Shown here: piece by piece, positions 51,476 through 60,829 of the stretch
How positions within the stretch are numbered: position 1 is the stretch's first letter
Layout: every line of letters starts with the position of its first letter
NCBI GenBank assembly: GCA_964399035.1
Contig: CAYNPH010000009.1
Coordinates: forward strand, 106,510 to 170,509
DNA: 64,000 nt
Source of the DNA: WAOL01 sp964399035
Lineage (GTDB): Archaea; Thermoproteota; Thermoprotei_A; Sulfolobales; NBVN01
Direction of reading: 5' to 3'
Program-made: the position numbers and the translations under genes
The notes under the pieces: generated by a model
The model's database searches: none
Told to the model about the DNA's origin: nothing
What the model saw: only the letters and a program-made list of their open reading frames with translations

Positions 51476-53872
51476 TTAGAGTGGTGTTTTACCAGCTCTC
51501 TTCAGAGCCATGTAGACTTTCTCGGGTGTTAGCGGTATGCTGTAGAATTTCAACCCGGTTGCATGCCTCACCGCGTTCACTATTGCTGGTGCTATGCCGT
51601 TTATGGATGGTTCACCCAAGCCCTTAGCTCCGAAGGGTCCTCTCCTGTACTTCGCCTCGACGAATATCGGTATTATCTCGTCGGGCGCGTCATGTATTGT
51701 TGGTATGTAGTAGGTCGATAGGTTCGCGTTCATCACGTACGCGTCCTTATTGTGCACTACTTCCTCCATTAACGCGTAGCCTAAGCCCTGTATCGCGCCG
51801 CCTTCCGCGTGGAGTTCGGCACCGACTCTGTTTATCACCTTCCCTATGTCGTATGCCGTCACCATCCTATCGACCTTAACGCCGCCGGTCTCTAGATCAA
51901 CCGTTACCTCAGCAATTATCGCTCCGAAGGTGTAGGTTATGTATGGAGCTCCCTGACCTGTCTCCTCATCCCACTCAGCTGGCGGGGCCCTGAAGTAACC
52001 GAACTCTTGAAGCGGTATTCCTAGCCAGAAGCTCTGCTCCACAACGTCGTTCCATGACACTTTCTTCTTCGGGTCCGACCTGCAGTACACGTCGGGTGCC
52101 CTTATCTCCACGTCACCCGGATCGCATCCGAGGAGCGTAGAGGCTACCTTGTTCAGTCTCTGCCTGAGCTTATACGCGGCGTTCACTACTGCCGCTCCAC
52201 CCATCACGGTACTTCTTGACGCCACGGTTGGACCTGAGTCAGGGGTTGCTGCTGTGTCTGGTTGCTCAACCCTAAAGTATGAGGGCGGCACACCTAGGAT
52301 CTCCGAAGCTATTAGAACCATACCCCACTGTGATCCTTGACCCATGTCTATTAGGCCGACCCTGAACGTTATTGAGCCGTCCCTGTTTATTATTAGGGTG
52401 GCTGAGGAGTAGTCAGCTCCCTCAACGCCTATGGAGTTACCGTGCCATAGTAACCCTATCCCTATGCCCTTCCTTAGGGTTCCCGACTGCTTGCTGAATA
52501 GTTTCCTTTTCTCGTACCATTTAGAAGCTTCAACGGCTTTCAGTATGGCTTCCTCTAGTCCGACGCCATGGTCCTTTGTGAGAAGTTGCCCGTGTACCGT
52601 CCTGTCACCTTCCCTGAGTATGTTCTTTAGCCTGAGGTCCACGGGATCCATCCCTAGTTCCTCTGCTAGGGCGTCCATCTGCATCTCTATTGCGAACGCT
52701 GTCTGCGGGCATCCGAAGCCTCTGAAGGCTCCCGCATAGACGTTGTTCGTGTATACTGAGAGCGTATCTACCCTAGCCGCCTCAACCTTGTAGGGTCCAG
52801 TCGCGTGAACCGTTGCTCTCCACGCTACGAAGGGTCCTAGGGATGCGTAGGCTCCCGTATCGAACACTATGTTAGCTTCTACCGCCAGTAGCGTTCCGTC
52901 CCGTTTAGCTGCGTGCCTGTACCACGCCCTCATTGGGTGACGCTTGCTGTGGCCGATTATTGATTCCTCCCTGCTATGTATCACCACTGCCGGCCTGCCA
53001 GTCATTAGTGCTGCTAGGGCTGCTTTCGCGCCTAGTTCATTGGCTACATCCTCCTTGCCGCCGAAACCTCCTCCGACCGCAGGTACTATCACCCTGACTT
53101 TATTTTGAGTTATTCCCAGCACCTTAGCCACGGCCTTCCTGACGTCGAAGGGGCACTGGGTGGTCGCTATTATGGTTACTCCTCCGTCGGCTTCCGGTAA
53201 CGCTATGGCGGCTTCCGGCTCCATGTAGGCGTGTTCCTGGAAGGGTGTCCTGTACTCTCCCTCAACGACCACGTCGGCTTCGTCGAATGCCTTCTTAACG
53301 TCTCCTTTCCTTATCTTGAAGTGTGCGACAATGTCGCTACCTCTCTCCTCGTGGATTAGCGGGTGCTCCTTCTCCTTAAGCGTCCTTAGGTCAACCACCT
53401 GAAGTGGGTCCGTTATTACGGGTAGTTTCTCGTAGTCTACCTTGATTAGCTCTCCAGCCTCCCTAGCTACATTGGGGTCCTCCGCAACTATGAGTGCTAT
53501 TATGTCGCCTATGTACCTTGCCTTATCACTGACGAGTAGGGGCTGGTCCGGTATTACGTAGCCCACATCATTGACTCCAGGTATGTCCTTAGCCGTTATT
53601 ACGCGTAGGACTCCAGGATACCTCTGAGCCTCGCTGATATCTATTGACTTTATCCTCGCGTGGGCGTACTTCGTCCTGACACTGTAGACGAATACGGCGT
53701 TCCTGTAGTACTTGGCGAAGTCTGCCGTGAATAGTATCCTCCCCTTAACCTTCTCGACAGCGTCCCAGCGCTGTATCCTCTTACCTACGTACAGGAATTC
53801 CTTATCCTTATACTTATCAAATATCTCCTCCACTATCCTCACGTACTCAGGTAACTCGGACATGTTCCTCAC
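51476..53872 (-). CDS. Molybdenum hydroxylase large subunit (xanthine/aldehyde/CO dehydrogenase family)
   Basis: The 798-residue subunit holds the molybdopterin cofactor. Motifs: VGGGFGGKED (about residues 266-275), AGAFRGFGCPQ (about 378-388) and the catalytic glutamate segment GLGEPSINGIAP (about 752-763). The active-site loop is the AFRGFG type of aldehyde and xanthine hydroxylases, not the CSFR loop of CO dehydrogenase, so an aldehyde or heterocycle is a likelier substrate than CO. It is last in an operon with the FAD and Fe-S subunits. Confidence 0.92.
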   Translation of the reverse strand: MRNMSELPEYVRIVEEIFDKYKDKEFLYVGKRIQRWDAVEKVKGRILFTADFAKYYRNAVFVYSVRTKYAHARIKSIDISEAQRYPGVLRVITAKDIPGVNDVGYVIPDQPLLVSDKARYIGDIIALIVAEDPNVAREAGELIKVDYEKLPVITDPLQVVDLRTLKEKEHPLIHEERGSDIVAHFKIRKGDVKKAFDEADVVVEGEYRTPFQEHAYMEPEAAIALPEADGGVTIIATTQCPFDVRKAVAKVLGITQNKVRVIVPAVGGGFGGKEDVANELGAKAALAALMTGRPAVVIHSREESIIGHSKRHPMRAWYRHAAKRDGTLLAVEANIVFDTGAYASLGPFVAWRATVHATGPYKVEAARVDTLSVYTNNVYAGAFRGFGCPQTAFAIEMQMDALAEELGMDPVDLRLKNILREGDRTVHGQLLTKDHGVGLEEAILKAVEASKWYEKRKLFSKQSGTLRKGIGIGLLWHGNSIGVEGADYSSATLIINRDGSITFRVGLIDMGQGSQWGMVLIASEILGVPPSYFRVEQPDTAATPDSGPTVASRSTVMGGAAVVNAAYKLRQRLNKVASTLLGCDPGDVEIRAPDVYCRSDPKKKVSWNDVVEQSFWLGIPLQEFGYFRAPPAEWDEETGQGAPYITYTFGAIIAEVTVDLETGGVKVDRMVTAYDIGKVINRVGAELHAEGGAIQGLGYALMEEVVHNKDAYVMNANLSTYYIPTIHDAPDEIIPIFVEAKYRRGPFGAKGLGEPSINGIAPAIVNAVRHATGLKFYSIPLTPEKVYMALKRAGKTPL

Positions 53873-54429
53873 CCCCTCACCTCTGACTCGTCAAAGTATT
53901 CCTTACCCTCACGAATGTATTGGGCAGCAAGCTTCACCGCCTTTATGAACCTCAGGTAACTTCCACACCTGCATAGCTGACCGCTCAACGCGTCCTTGAC
54001 CTCCTCGTCGGTCGGGTTGGGATTCCTGTCTAGCAACGCCTTTATCGCTAGTATGACCCCAGGGAAGCAGAACCCACACTGCACTGCATATGTGTCAAGC
54101 AACGCCTTCTGTATCGCGTGGAGCTTTCCTTCAGGCGCTAGCCCCTCAACCGTCAATATCTTGCTACCATTGGCCCTCACAGCCAACACTAGGCATGACG
54201 GGACTAGCTTGCCATCCATTAGGACGACACAAGCCCCACACTCTCCACGCCCACACCCTTCTTTGACGCCGGTGAATCCTAGCTTATACCTCAGCACGTC
54301 GAGCAAGCGCTCGTAGGGCTTGACCTTCACCTTATAGTCCTTCCCGTTAACATTTAGCGTTATCTCTACGTCCGGGTACTTATCCCATTCCTCACGCGGG
54401 ATCATGCTCACGTTAATCACCACCCTCAA
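53869..54429 (-). CDS. Molybdenum hydroxylase small subunit, two 2Fe-2S clusters
   Basis: Cysteines C59, C64, C67 and C79 form the plant-type 2Fe-2S cluster and C118, C121, C153 and C155 the second cluster (CGFC, CRC), as in CoxS/XdhA small subunits. It passes electrons between the molybdenum site and FAD. Length is 186 residues, with about 20 residues more at the N-terminus than the common form; M9 could be the real start. It overlaps the large subunit gene by 4 nt and the FAD subunit gene by 17 nt. Confidence 0.94.
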   Translation of the reverse strand: MRVVINVSMIPREEWDKYPDVEITLNVNGKDYKVKVKPYERLLDVLRYKLGFTGVKEGCGRGECGACVVLMDGKLVPSCLVLAVRANGSKILTVEGLAPEGKLHAIQKALLDTYAVQCGFCFPGVILAIKALLDRNPNPTDEEVKDALSGQLCRCGSYLRFIKAVKLAAQYIREGKEYFDESEVRG

Positions 54430-55300
54430 TCCTTGATTTTATTTTGAGGAGTGCACGTCTCAGAAGAACCTTCGATAGGTCAAGCCTGTACTCTGCCGAT
54501 GCCCTGTAATCTGTTATCCTTTTCATTTCCTTGGGTAGAACGTCGTTTAGCGCCTGCTTAATTACCTCGTCGCTGAATTCCTTTTCCTTAAGGAACTCCT
54601 CAGTTTTCCATGCCCTCTCCGGGTACGGGTTCCCCATACTATCGAATGCTATCCTCACGTCCTCAATCACGTTGTTGCGTAGCTGCATGTAAGCCCCCAC
54701 GAGAACGTAACCCATCGCATGTCCCCATCTCCTGTCGAACTTTATGAAGGCTGTTGAGGAGTTAGGTGGTGTTTCAGTAAAGCTTACCTCGGCTATGATT
54801 TCGTCGTGGTTCCTGACGGTCTGCCTCTTACCCTTGAAGAACTTCGTTATGTCCACCGTCCTCTCTCCATTCTTACTTAGTAGCTTCACCTTCCCATTGA
54901 GCACAAGCAACATTAACGCTATATCGGATAATGGATGGGCGGCACCCACGTTCCCCCCGACTGTAGCTATGTTCCTTATGAATGGCGTGCTGAACTTCTT
55001 GCAAACATCAGCGAGTCCCGCGTACCTCACGTCCTTAATTAGATCTGACTCGCAGAGTTCAGAAACTGTTGTTAGGGCCCCTATCCTGACGGTGCCGTTC
55101 TCTCGTTTAATATAGGCTAGTTCCTTCCTTAGGGGCCATAGGTCGAGAACCGTGTCCGCCTTAACTATTCCGCTCCTTATCAGTACTAGGAGGTCTGAGC
55201 CACCACCCATCGGTATTAAGTCCTTTCTTTGGGAGAGCGCGTTCAGGGCATCACTAACGTCTTTTGGTATGTAAACGTTGAACCGCGGTATGTATACCAC
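54413..55300 (-). CDS. Molybdenum hydroxylase FAD subunit
   Basis: The 295-residue subunit binds FAD through the PMGGGSDLLVLIRSG (about residues 31-45) and IATVGGNVGAAHPLSDIALML (about 111-131) motifs of the CoxM/XdhB family. It receives electrons from the Fe-S subunit and passes them to an acceptor. The start is GTG 55300. It heads the operon, and a TATA-like stretch (TATTTTTATTAT on minus) is present at about 55319-55335. Confidence 0.93.
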   Translation of the reverse strand: MVYIPRFNVYIPKDVSDALNALSQRKDLIPMGGGSDLLVLIRSGIVKADTVLDLWPLRKELAYIKRENGTVRIGALTTVSELCESDLIKDVRYAGLADVCKKFSTPFIRNIATVGGNVGAAHPLSDIALMLLVLNGKVKLLSKNGERTVDITKFFKGKRQTVRNHDEIIAEVSFTETPPNSSTAFIKFDRRWGHAMGYVLVGAYMQLRNNVIEDVRIAFDSMGNPYPERAWKTEEFLKEKEFSDEVIKQALNDVLPKEMKRITDYRASAEYRLDLSKVLLRRALLKIKSRIEGGD

Positions 55301-55433
55301 CGTCTAAAGTTTAGCCTGTTATAATAAAAATATTACCGTGATTGACTGATTTATAATTAGTTGTTTTAATAATGTTAATGAGGAGGCATTAACTCACTTT
55401 ACGACCGTAAATCCTTTCCATTAACTAGGTTAA

Positions 55434-56315
55434 TCATTTACCTTGTTTCAAACTCTCCAGTACGGTCCTCACTATAGAGAGCCTGCCTGGGGCTTCATAC
55501 CCCCTGAACTTAGCTATGATTTCAGAGATTATAGAGACACTTATTTCCTCGGGGGTTTCCGCCCCTATGTCTACTCCCGTAGGGGCGGAGAGCTTCCTCA
55601 GTATCTTCTCCTCGGGTACGCCTTCAGCAATAAGTTTCTTAATGAACTCAGTAACCTTCCTCCTACTCCCAAGTAGGCCTACGTACCCGACGTTGGAGTT
55701 TATCAATTCCTTCAGCACCGTGTAGTCAGCGTTGATTTCACCGTACGTTATGACCGCGTAGTCATGCTCTGTTAAGTGCTTGCTGAGCTCCTCACCAATA
55801 TGCTTGGGGTCACCGACGATCACGCGTGTCGCTATCTTCCTGAGGTCCTCACTTATCACTTCCTCGTTAGTGTCCGCTACGATCACGTCGAATCCCGTGA
55901 ACTTCGCTATCCTTGCTAAAGGGCCTCCAACTCTCCCAACACCGAATATAGCCACCTTAGGAACCGGCTTTAATACGTCAATGAACACCTCCACCACACC
56001 ACCACATATTAAGCCGGTGTTAATGGCTCCTTCTACCTCCTTCCCTGTGAACGAGTACCTCAGCGCCTTGGGTTTCCCCTCCTTTATTGCTTTCATTGCT
56101 TCGCTAACTACGTGCTGCTCGAAGAACCCTCCGCCAAGCGTTCCGTAGACCTCACCCTCCTGCGTAACTATAATCTTCGCCCCAACATCCCTGGGACCTG
56201 AACCCTCCTTTCTTACTATTATTGCTATGGCTATGGGTTTACCTGAATTCAGTAGCTCGTCTGCCTTCTTAATTAACTCATTATCAGGTAAGCTCCTTCC
56301 CATACTAGCTCCCAC
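55434..56315 (-). CDS. XdhC/CoxI family molybdenum hydroxylase maturation factor
   Basis: N-terminal part shows GSGPRDVGAKIIV (about residues 38-50) and GTLGGGFFEQHV (about 58-69), followed by a Rossmann domain with FGVGRVGGPLARIA (about 123-136). XdhC binds the molybdenum cofactor and sulfurates or protects it before insertion. It stands in the same strand as the hydroxylase operon, 133 nt away, and is divergent from the MobA-like gene. This matches a dedicated maturation set. Confidence 0.92.
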   Translation of the reverse strand: MGASMGRSLPDNELIKKADELLNSGKPIAIAIIVRKEGSGPRDVGAKIIVTQEGEVYGTLGGGFFEQHVVSEAMKAIKEGKPKALRYSFTGKEVEGAINTGLICGGVVEVFIDVLKPVPKVAIFGVGRVGGPLARIAKFTGFDVIVADTNEEVISEDLRKIATRVIVGDPKHIGEELSKHLTEHDYAVITYGEINADYTVLKELINSNVGYVGLLGSRRKVTEFIKKLIAEGVPEEKILRKLSAPTGVDIGAETPEEISVSIISEIIAKFRGYEAPGRLSIVRTVLESLKQGK

Positions 56316-56384
56316 CGAATTTACCGTTATAACACCTTAATATTTAGTAAAGTGCGTACCTATGATGATTGGGATGAACCGAAA

Positions 56385-57005
56385 ATGATCGTGACGGCCG
56401 TGATACTCGCTGCGGGCCTCTCAACCAGGTTTCCCGGAAATAAATTAGTTACTGAGGCGGAGCTTGACGGTATTAGGGCTCCCTTAATACGCCACACTGT
56501 CAGGAAGTTCATTGAGTCTAGGGTATTCGACAGCATCATGGTTGTCGTGGGTCACGAGAAGGAGAGAGTGATCGACGCTGTTGGTTTTGAGGGTGTGACT
56601 TTCGTGGTTAATAGAAGGTATGAGGAGGGGATGTCCTCATCTGTTAAGGCAGGCGTGGCTGCCGTGATGCCGTACTCGGATATTGTAGCTATTCACCCGG
56701 GTGACCTCCCGTTCATTAAGCCAGCCACCCTCCGTAACTTGATTTCAGTCGCGTCCACCCTTAGGTCGGGCGGTGACTTCGTAGTTATTCCTAGGTACGT
56801 TAGGACAGGGAAGGGTGGTCATCCCCTCGTGGTTAGTAAGGGGTTGCTTAGGTACGTGCTTGAGATAGGGGAGGAGACTAGAGGGTTGAAGGGCTTCCTT
56901 AGGAGGTTCAGTAACTACATTGTTTACGTACCTACCGAGGATGTCGGTACGCTCGCCGATGTTGACACTCCACAGGATCTTGCGAGGATGACTTCAATTA
57001 AGTGA
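56385..57005 (+). CDS. MobA-like molybdenum cofactor cytidylyltransferase
   Basis: The protein begins MIVTAVILAAGLSTRFPGNK, the nucleotidyl-transferase LAAGxSxRFxxxK loop, and has IHPGDLPF (about residues 102-109) as the metal-binding turn. MobA/MocA enzymes add GMP or CMP to molybdopterin; hydroxylases of this type usually need the CMP form (MocA), so CTP is the likelier substrate. GTG 56352 would add 11 residues lacking the motif. It is divergent from xdhC and next to the hydroxylase genes. Confidence 0.85.
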   Translation: MIVTAVILAAGLSTRFPGNKLVTEAELDGIRAPLIRHTVRKFIESRVFDSIMVVVGHEKERVIDAVGFEGVTFVVNRRYEEGMSSSVKAGVAAVMPYSDIVAIHPGDLPFIKPATLRNLISVASTLRSGGDFVVIPRYVRTGKGGHPLVVSKGLLRYVLEIGEETRGLKGFLRRFSNYIVYVPTEDVGTLADVDTPQDLARMTSIK

Positions 57006-57084
57006 GCGAATCATGCTTAAATTTTTTAAAATATTTGTGCAAAATTCGACGTCGCTAAACATAGGTTTTCTACATTAGTTAGGG

Positions 57085-57096
57085 TAATATATTTTA
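57085..57096 (+). promoter_or_regulatory. TATA box of the por operon
   Basis: TAATATATTTTA lies about 35-46 nt before the TTG start of the first gene, so transcription would begin around 57118. Confidence 0.5.
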
Positions 57097-57130
57097 CACG
57101 GTTCAATGAATGATTACGTGAGGCGGTAAC

Positions 57131-57694
57131 TTGAGCTTGAGTGATGGAATGATTGAAATCAGATTCCATGGTAGGGGAGGGCAGGGAGCTGTTACCGCAG
57201 CAAACATACTGGTTTACGCCGCCTACAAAGCTGGCTTATGGGGACAGGCGTTCCCGTTCTTCGGTGCTGAGAGGCGTGGAGCGCCAGTAATGGCGTTTGC
57301 CAGGATCTCGAAGAAGAGGATTAGGGTGAGATCCATGATCAGACACCCTGACATTGTCGTGGTGCTTGACCCAGCATTACCTAAGCTAGTAAACGTACTG
57401 AACGGGCTGAAGCAAGGTGGGACGGTAGTCATTAACTCCCCATCGAAGCCTGAGTTCGGTGAGGGCTACAGAGTTTATTACGTGAACGCAAGTAAGATCG
57501 CCTTAGACTTAAACCTAGTTCTCGCTGGGTGGCCCTTAGTCAACACTGCCATACTCGGCGCGCTAGCGAGGCCGTTAGGGTTCGACATAGGCGTCATTGA
57601 GGAAGCGATTAAGGATTACTTAGGTGGTAGTAGGGGTGAGGTCAACGCGAAAGCGGCTAGGAGAGCTTACGAGGAGGTGAAGGTCCTTGAGTGA
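57131..57694 (+). CDS. porG: Pyruvate/2-oxoacid:ferredoxin oxidoreductase gamma subunit
   Basis: The gamma subunit begins with [20 protein letters not shown] (residues 8-27), the mark of the family, and continues with [18 protein letters not shown]. It is the first gene of a four-subunit pyruvate synthase type operon (gamma, delta, alpha, beta). Start is TTG 57131, or ATG 57149 which begins exactly at the family N-terminus. 187 residues is normal. The 3' end overlaps porD by 8 nt. Confidence 0.94.
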
Positions 57695-57965
57695 GGGAGA
57701 AGTTAAGAGTAAGGTTCTCCCAATATCAAAACCCTGCATTGGCGTCGCAGGTAAGACGGGGTCTTGGAGAGTTATGCGGCCAGCCTACGATGACTCCAAA
57801 TGCATTAAGTGCAGGCTCTGCTGGCTCTACTGCCCCGAGAACGTAATTGACTTGAATGAAGAGGGAGAACCATTCATCAAAATAGACTACGACTATTGTA
57901 AGGGGTGCGGGATCTGCGCGACCGTATGCCCCAAGAACGCCATAACCATGGTTCCTGAGGGGTGA
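57687..57965 (+). CDS. porD: Pyruvate/2-oxoacid:ferredoxin oxidoreductase delta subunit (ferredoxin-like)
   Basis: The 92-residue protein has two 4Fe-4S motifs, CIKCRLCWLYCPENV (residues 31-45) and CKGCGICATVCPKNA (about 71-85). It delivers electrons from the TPP/Fe-S core to ferredoxin. The start is TTG 57687. It overlaps porG by 8 nt and porA by 4 nt, so the subunits are made together. Confidence 0.95.
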   Translation: MSEGEVKSKVLPISKPCIGVAGKTGSWRVMRPAYDDSKCIKCRLCWLYCPENVIDLNEEGEPFIKIDYDYCKGCGICATVCPKNAITMVPEG

Positions 57966-59149
57966 TCGCGGTGGTAGTTAAGCCCTTAACAGGTAATTAC
58001 GCGGCGGCGTACGCCGCCAAGCTCTCCAGGGTTAAGGTAGTGGCTGCATACCCAATCACTCCACAGACAACGATTGTTGAGAAGCTAGCGCAGTTCATAG
58101 AGGATGGTGAGATGGATGCGAAGATGATTAGAGTTGAATCAGAGCATTCAGCGTTAGCTGCGGCGTACGGTGCGGCGTCAGGAGGTGTTAGGGCGTTCAC
58201 CGCCACATCATCTCAAGGGTTGCTGTACATGCATGAGATGGTGTGGTGGGTTGCGGGCTCGAGGATACCCCTCGTGATGACTATAGTTACGAGGACCTTA
58301 GGCCCGCCCTGGAATATCTGGACCGACCACTCAGACATTATGGACCAGCGTGACAGTGGCTGGCTAATAATGATGGCTGAGCATAACCAGGAAGTGCTGG
58401 ATGAGACCATAAAAATGTTCAAGATAACTGAGGATCCGCGAGTGTTCCTGCCCGGGATGGTTGGTCTTGATGCGTTCATACTCAGCCACACGACTGAACC
58501 CGTCGACATACCTGACCAGGAACTCGTGGACACGTTCCTGCCGCCCAGGAGGCAACCGTACGTGTTCAAGCCTGGTGACTCGTTGCTGATGGGTAACGTG
58601 CCCCGCAACCTTAAGGAGAACATGAGGATGAGGGAGGATATCCACAACTCGCTAGAGGTAGCTAAGAGAGTTATTGAGGAGGTTGATGAAGAGTGGGGTA
58701 AGCTAACTGGGAGGAGGTACGGTGGGTTAATCGAGTGCTACAGGTGTGAGGACGCCTCCCACTTCATCATCGGGATGGGTGCTTGGGTAGGCGATATGCG
58801 TGAGGCTGTGGACTCCTTAAGGACGAACGGCATTAAAGTTGGGTTGATTAAGGTACGCTACGTTAGGCCGTTCCCGCATGAGGACATACTTAAGTGGGTC
58901 GTTAACGCTAAGAGTGTCATAGTGTTTGACAGGTCAGTATCGGCAGGCTCGGCAGGACCGCTATTCCTCGACGTCGCCGCCCACCTAATGGGTGCCGGTG
59001 TGCGCGTACCGATCAAGAATATCCTAGCAGGGATCACCGGGTTAGACGTGACGTACGAGGACATAGCTGACGCCGTGTTGAAGTCAGTCGCGGAGGTTGA
59101 GGAGACAGGTAAGTTCTCGAGGTTTATTGAATGGTATTATGGGAGGTGA
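57962..59149 (+). CDS. porA: Pyruvate/2-oxoacid:ferredoxin oxidoreductase alpha subunit
   Basis: The alpha subunit has AAYPITPQTTIVEKLAQFIEDG (about residues 33-54) and ESEHSALAAAYGAASGGVRAFTATSSQGL (about 59-87). With the beta subunit it forms the TPP-dependent active site that splits pyruvate to acetyl-CoA and CO2 with ferredoxin reduction. Start is GTG 57962 or GTG 57971. The length of 395 residues is usual. Whether pyruvate or another 2-oxoacid is preferred is not decided by sequence. Confidence 0.95.
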   Translation: MIAVVVKPLTGNYAAAYAAKLSRVKVVAAYPITPQTTIVEKLAQFIEDGEMDAKMIRVESEHSALAAAYGAASGGVRAFTATSSQGLLYMHEMVWWVAGSRIPLVMTIVTRTLGPPWNIWTDHSDIMDQRDSGWLIMMAEHNQEVLDETIKMFKITEDPRVFLPGMVGLDAFILSHTTEPVDIPDQELVDTFLPPRRQPYVFKPGDSLLMGNVPRNLKENMRMREDIHNSLEVAKRVIEEVDEEWGKLTGRRYGGLIECYRCEDASHFIIGMGAWVGDMREAVDSLRTNGIKVGLIKVRYVRPFPHEDILKWVVNAKSVIVFDRSVSAGSAGPLFLDVAAHLMGAGVRVPIKNILAGITGLDVTYEDIADAVLKSVAEVEETGKFSRFIEWYYGR

Positions 59150-59155
59150 TAAAGC

Positions 59156-60049
59156 ATGCCAATCACATTGAGGGACTTACCCAAGGAGAAACTCCTCCTA
59201 CCCGGCAACGCCTCATGCCCAGGATGCCCTGAGGCACTGGGGCTCAAGTACTTGGGGATGGCGTTAGGGAAGAAGGTCATCCTAGTGGTACCTGCCGGGT
59301 GCACCTCAATAATTCAGGGACTAATGCCAGGTGGAGCCTTCATCTACCCAACATTCAACGTCCCGTTCGCATCATCGGACGCTGTGGCGGCTGGGGTCTC
59401 AGCGGCTAAAGAGATCCTCGGTGAGGACGCCGTGGTGGTTGCGTGGGGAGGTGACGGGGGCACTGCAGACATAGGATTCGCCACACTCTCGGGCGCTGCT
59501 GAGAGGAACGACAACATAATCCACATCTGCGTCGATAACGAGGCATACATGAACACGGGGATACAGAGATCCTCACTAACACCCTACGGCGCGTGGACCA
59601 CCACGACGTGGAGAGGGAAGAGGGAGAATAAGAAGGAACTCCCGCTGATAATGCTCATGCATAAGGTACCCTACGTGGCAACCGCGAGTGTCGGGTACCC
59701 GCTCGACTTCATAGCGAAGCTAAGGAAGGCAGCGTCAATCAAGGGCTTCAAGTTCATACACCTACACGCCCCATGCCCAGTAGGGTGGAGATTCGACCCA
59801 TCAAAAACGGTCGAGGTAGCCAAACTAGCAGTAGAGACCGGAATGTGGATCCTATTCGAAGCCGAAAACGGGAAAGTAACCATAAGCCCACCAAGCAGAC
59901 CCTACGCCGACAAAAGTAAAAGGAAACCCATAGAAGAATACATCAAACTACAAGGAAGATTTAGGACACTAACCAAGGACGACATAAAGGTACTGGAGAA
60001 AGCCGTCGACGATGCTTGGAACACCATATTAAAACTAACCGGCAAATAA
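59156..60049 (+). CDS. porB: Pyruvate/2-oxoacid:ferredoxin oxidoreductase beta subunit
   Basis: The beta subunit binds TPP through GGDGGTADIGFATLSGAAER and DNEAYMNTGIQ (about residues 100-141). Its Fe-S cysteines begin with CPGCPEALGLK (about 21-31). It is 297 residues long and ends the por operon. Together with porGDA it supplies acetyl-CoA, which the acyl-CoA synthetase encoded at 6472 could turn into ATP, so the window contains parts of an archaeal peptide/sugar fermentation route. Confidence 0.96.
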   Translation: MPITLRDLPKEKLLLPGNASCPGCPEALGLKYLGMALGKKVILVVPAGCTSIIQGLMPGGAFIYPTFNVPFASSDAVAAGVSAAKEILGEDAVVVAWGGDGGTADIGFATLSGAAERNDNIIHICVDNEAYMNTGIQRSSLTPYGAWTTTTWRGKRENKKELPLIMLMHKVPYVATASVGYPLDFIAKLRKAASIKGFKFIHLHAPCPVGWRFDPSKTVEVAKLAVETGMWILFEAENGKVTISPPSRPYADKSKRKPIEEYIKLQGRFRTLTKDDIKVLEKAVDDAWNTILKLTGK

Positions 60050-60422
60050 CCCCAATCCTTCTTTTGGAGCCCACTCAACTCCCACTCAAAACAACCACAA
60101 ACCCGCAAATCACCCGACACCAATCCACATACACAAGCACGATTAAGACGAGAGAACTAAGATCCCCACACCCCTACACTTCCACTGGAAATTACTAATT
60201 ATTTAGGAAAGAAAGTTTGTATAATTGAATAATAAGGAGAATATAAATAAATAGCCATAATTCATAATCCATCTAACTTTCACCACTTTCACTCTTACTT
60301 CGTCTTATTGAAATTCTAAAAGCAAGCTATGTTTCAAGCTAAACTGCTGATCTGAATAGTATTTGGAAGTGAACCGTAAGGGGGTGGGGCTAGATGGTAC
60401 AGTGCGTCACCTATTCTTGATG
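60050..60422. other. AT-rich intergenic region after porB
   Basis: This 370-nt gap holds no ORF above 60 codons. Its first part (60050-60190) is an unusual low-GC, A/C-rich strand without pairing, and its middle (60190-60330) is very AT-rich. I see no promoter or repeat in it that I would defend. The structured part begins at about 60423 and is listed separately. Confidence 0.5.
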
Positions 60423-60479
60423 TTGTGGACTTGGAACCCCTTGGGTTCCTATGGAGTGGGAGTTTAATCCCACTACAAC
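60423..60479. ncRNA. Candidate three-way-junction RNA at the mazG 3' end
   Basis: GTTGT (60422-60426) can pair with ACAAC (60475-60479). Inside it lie two perfect hairpins: GGAACCC-CTT-GGGTTCC (60433-60449) and GTGGGA-GTTTAA-TCCCAC (60456-60473). The second hairpin overlaps the stop codon of the mazG-like gene on the minus strand. It may be a terminator for both directions or a small RNA. The strand is not clear. Confidence 0.42.
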
Positions 60480-60763
60480 GGAGGTTCAGGATTCATGTAT
60501 TTCTTCCTGAATGCCTCCTCAATATCAATGCCGACAAGGTTTGATACCGAGGATAACCAGGCGAGAACGTCAGCTATTTCTTCAGCAATCGCTTCCTTAT
60601 CGCCTGAGAGCAGAGCTTCGGCGAGTTCCCCGATTTCCTCAACAAGCCATGTGAACGTAGCATATAGTCCGCGTGCTGAGTCCCTCCTGTAGTAGTACTT
60701 CTTCATGAGGTTCTGAACAAACTTCAGTGTGAGTTCGTCCTTGCCGCTCAAAGTGATTCCCAC
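60473..60763 (-). CDS. MazG-like nucleotide pyrophosphohydrolase
   Basis: The 96-residue protein has the MazG metal-binding pattern EEIGELAEALLSGD and EEIADVLAWLSSV (about residues 41-54 and 61-73), with the ExxE...ExxD order of acidic residues. Such enzymes hydrolyse non-canonical or excess nucleoside triphosphates. The short, single-domain form is common in archaea. Start is GTG 60763, and the gene is divergent from Sec61-beta. Confidence 0.88.
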   Translation of the reverse strand: MGITLSGKDELTLKFVQNLMKKYYYRRDSARGLYATFTWLVEEIGELAEALLSGDKEAIAEEIADVLAWLSSVSNLVGIDIEEAFRKKYMNPEPPL

Positions 60764-60791
60764 ATCGTATGCGTGGTGCTTTCGTATTAAG

Positions 60792-60799
60792 TTTTTAAG
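60792..60799 (+). promoter_or_regulatory. TATA box of the Sec61-beta gene
   Basis: TTTTTAAG at 60792-60799 is 31-38 nt before the ATG at 60830, giving a leader of a few bases. Confidence 0.5.
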
Positions 60800-60829
60800 T
60801 TGGGGTGAGAATCACTTTACGGTGCTACG

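Noticed and set aside
51476..53872. Aerobic CO dehydrogenase as the function of the molybdenum enzyme
   Set aside because: The CSFR active-site loop of CO dehydrogenase is absent; AFRGFG is seen instead.
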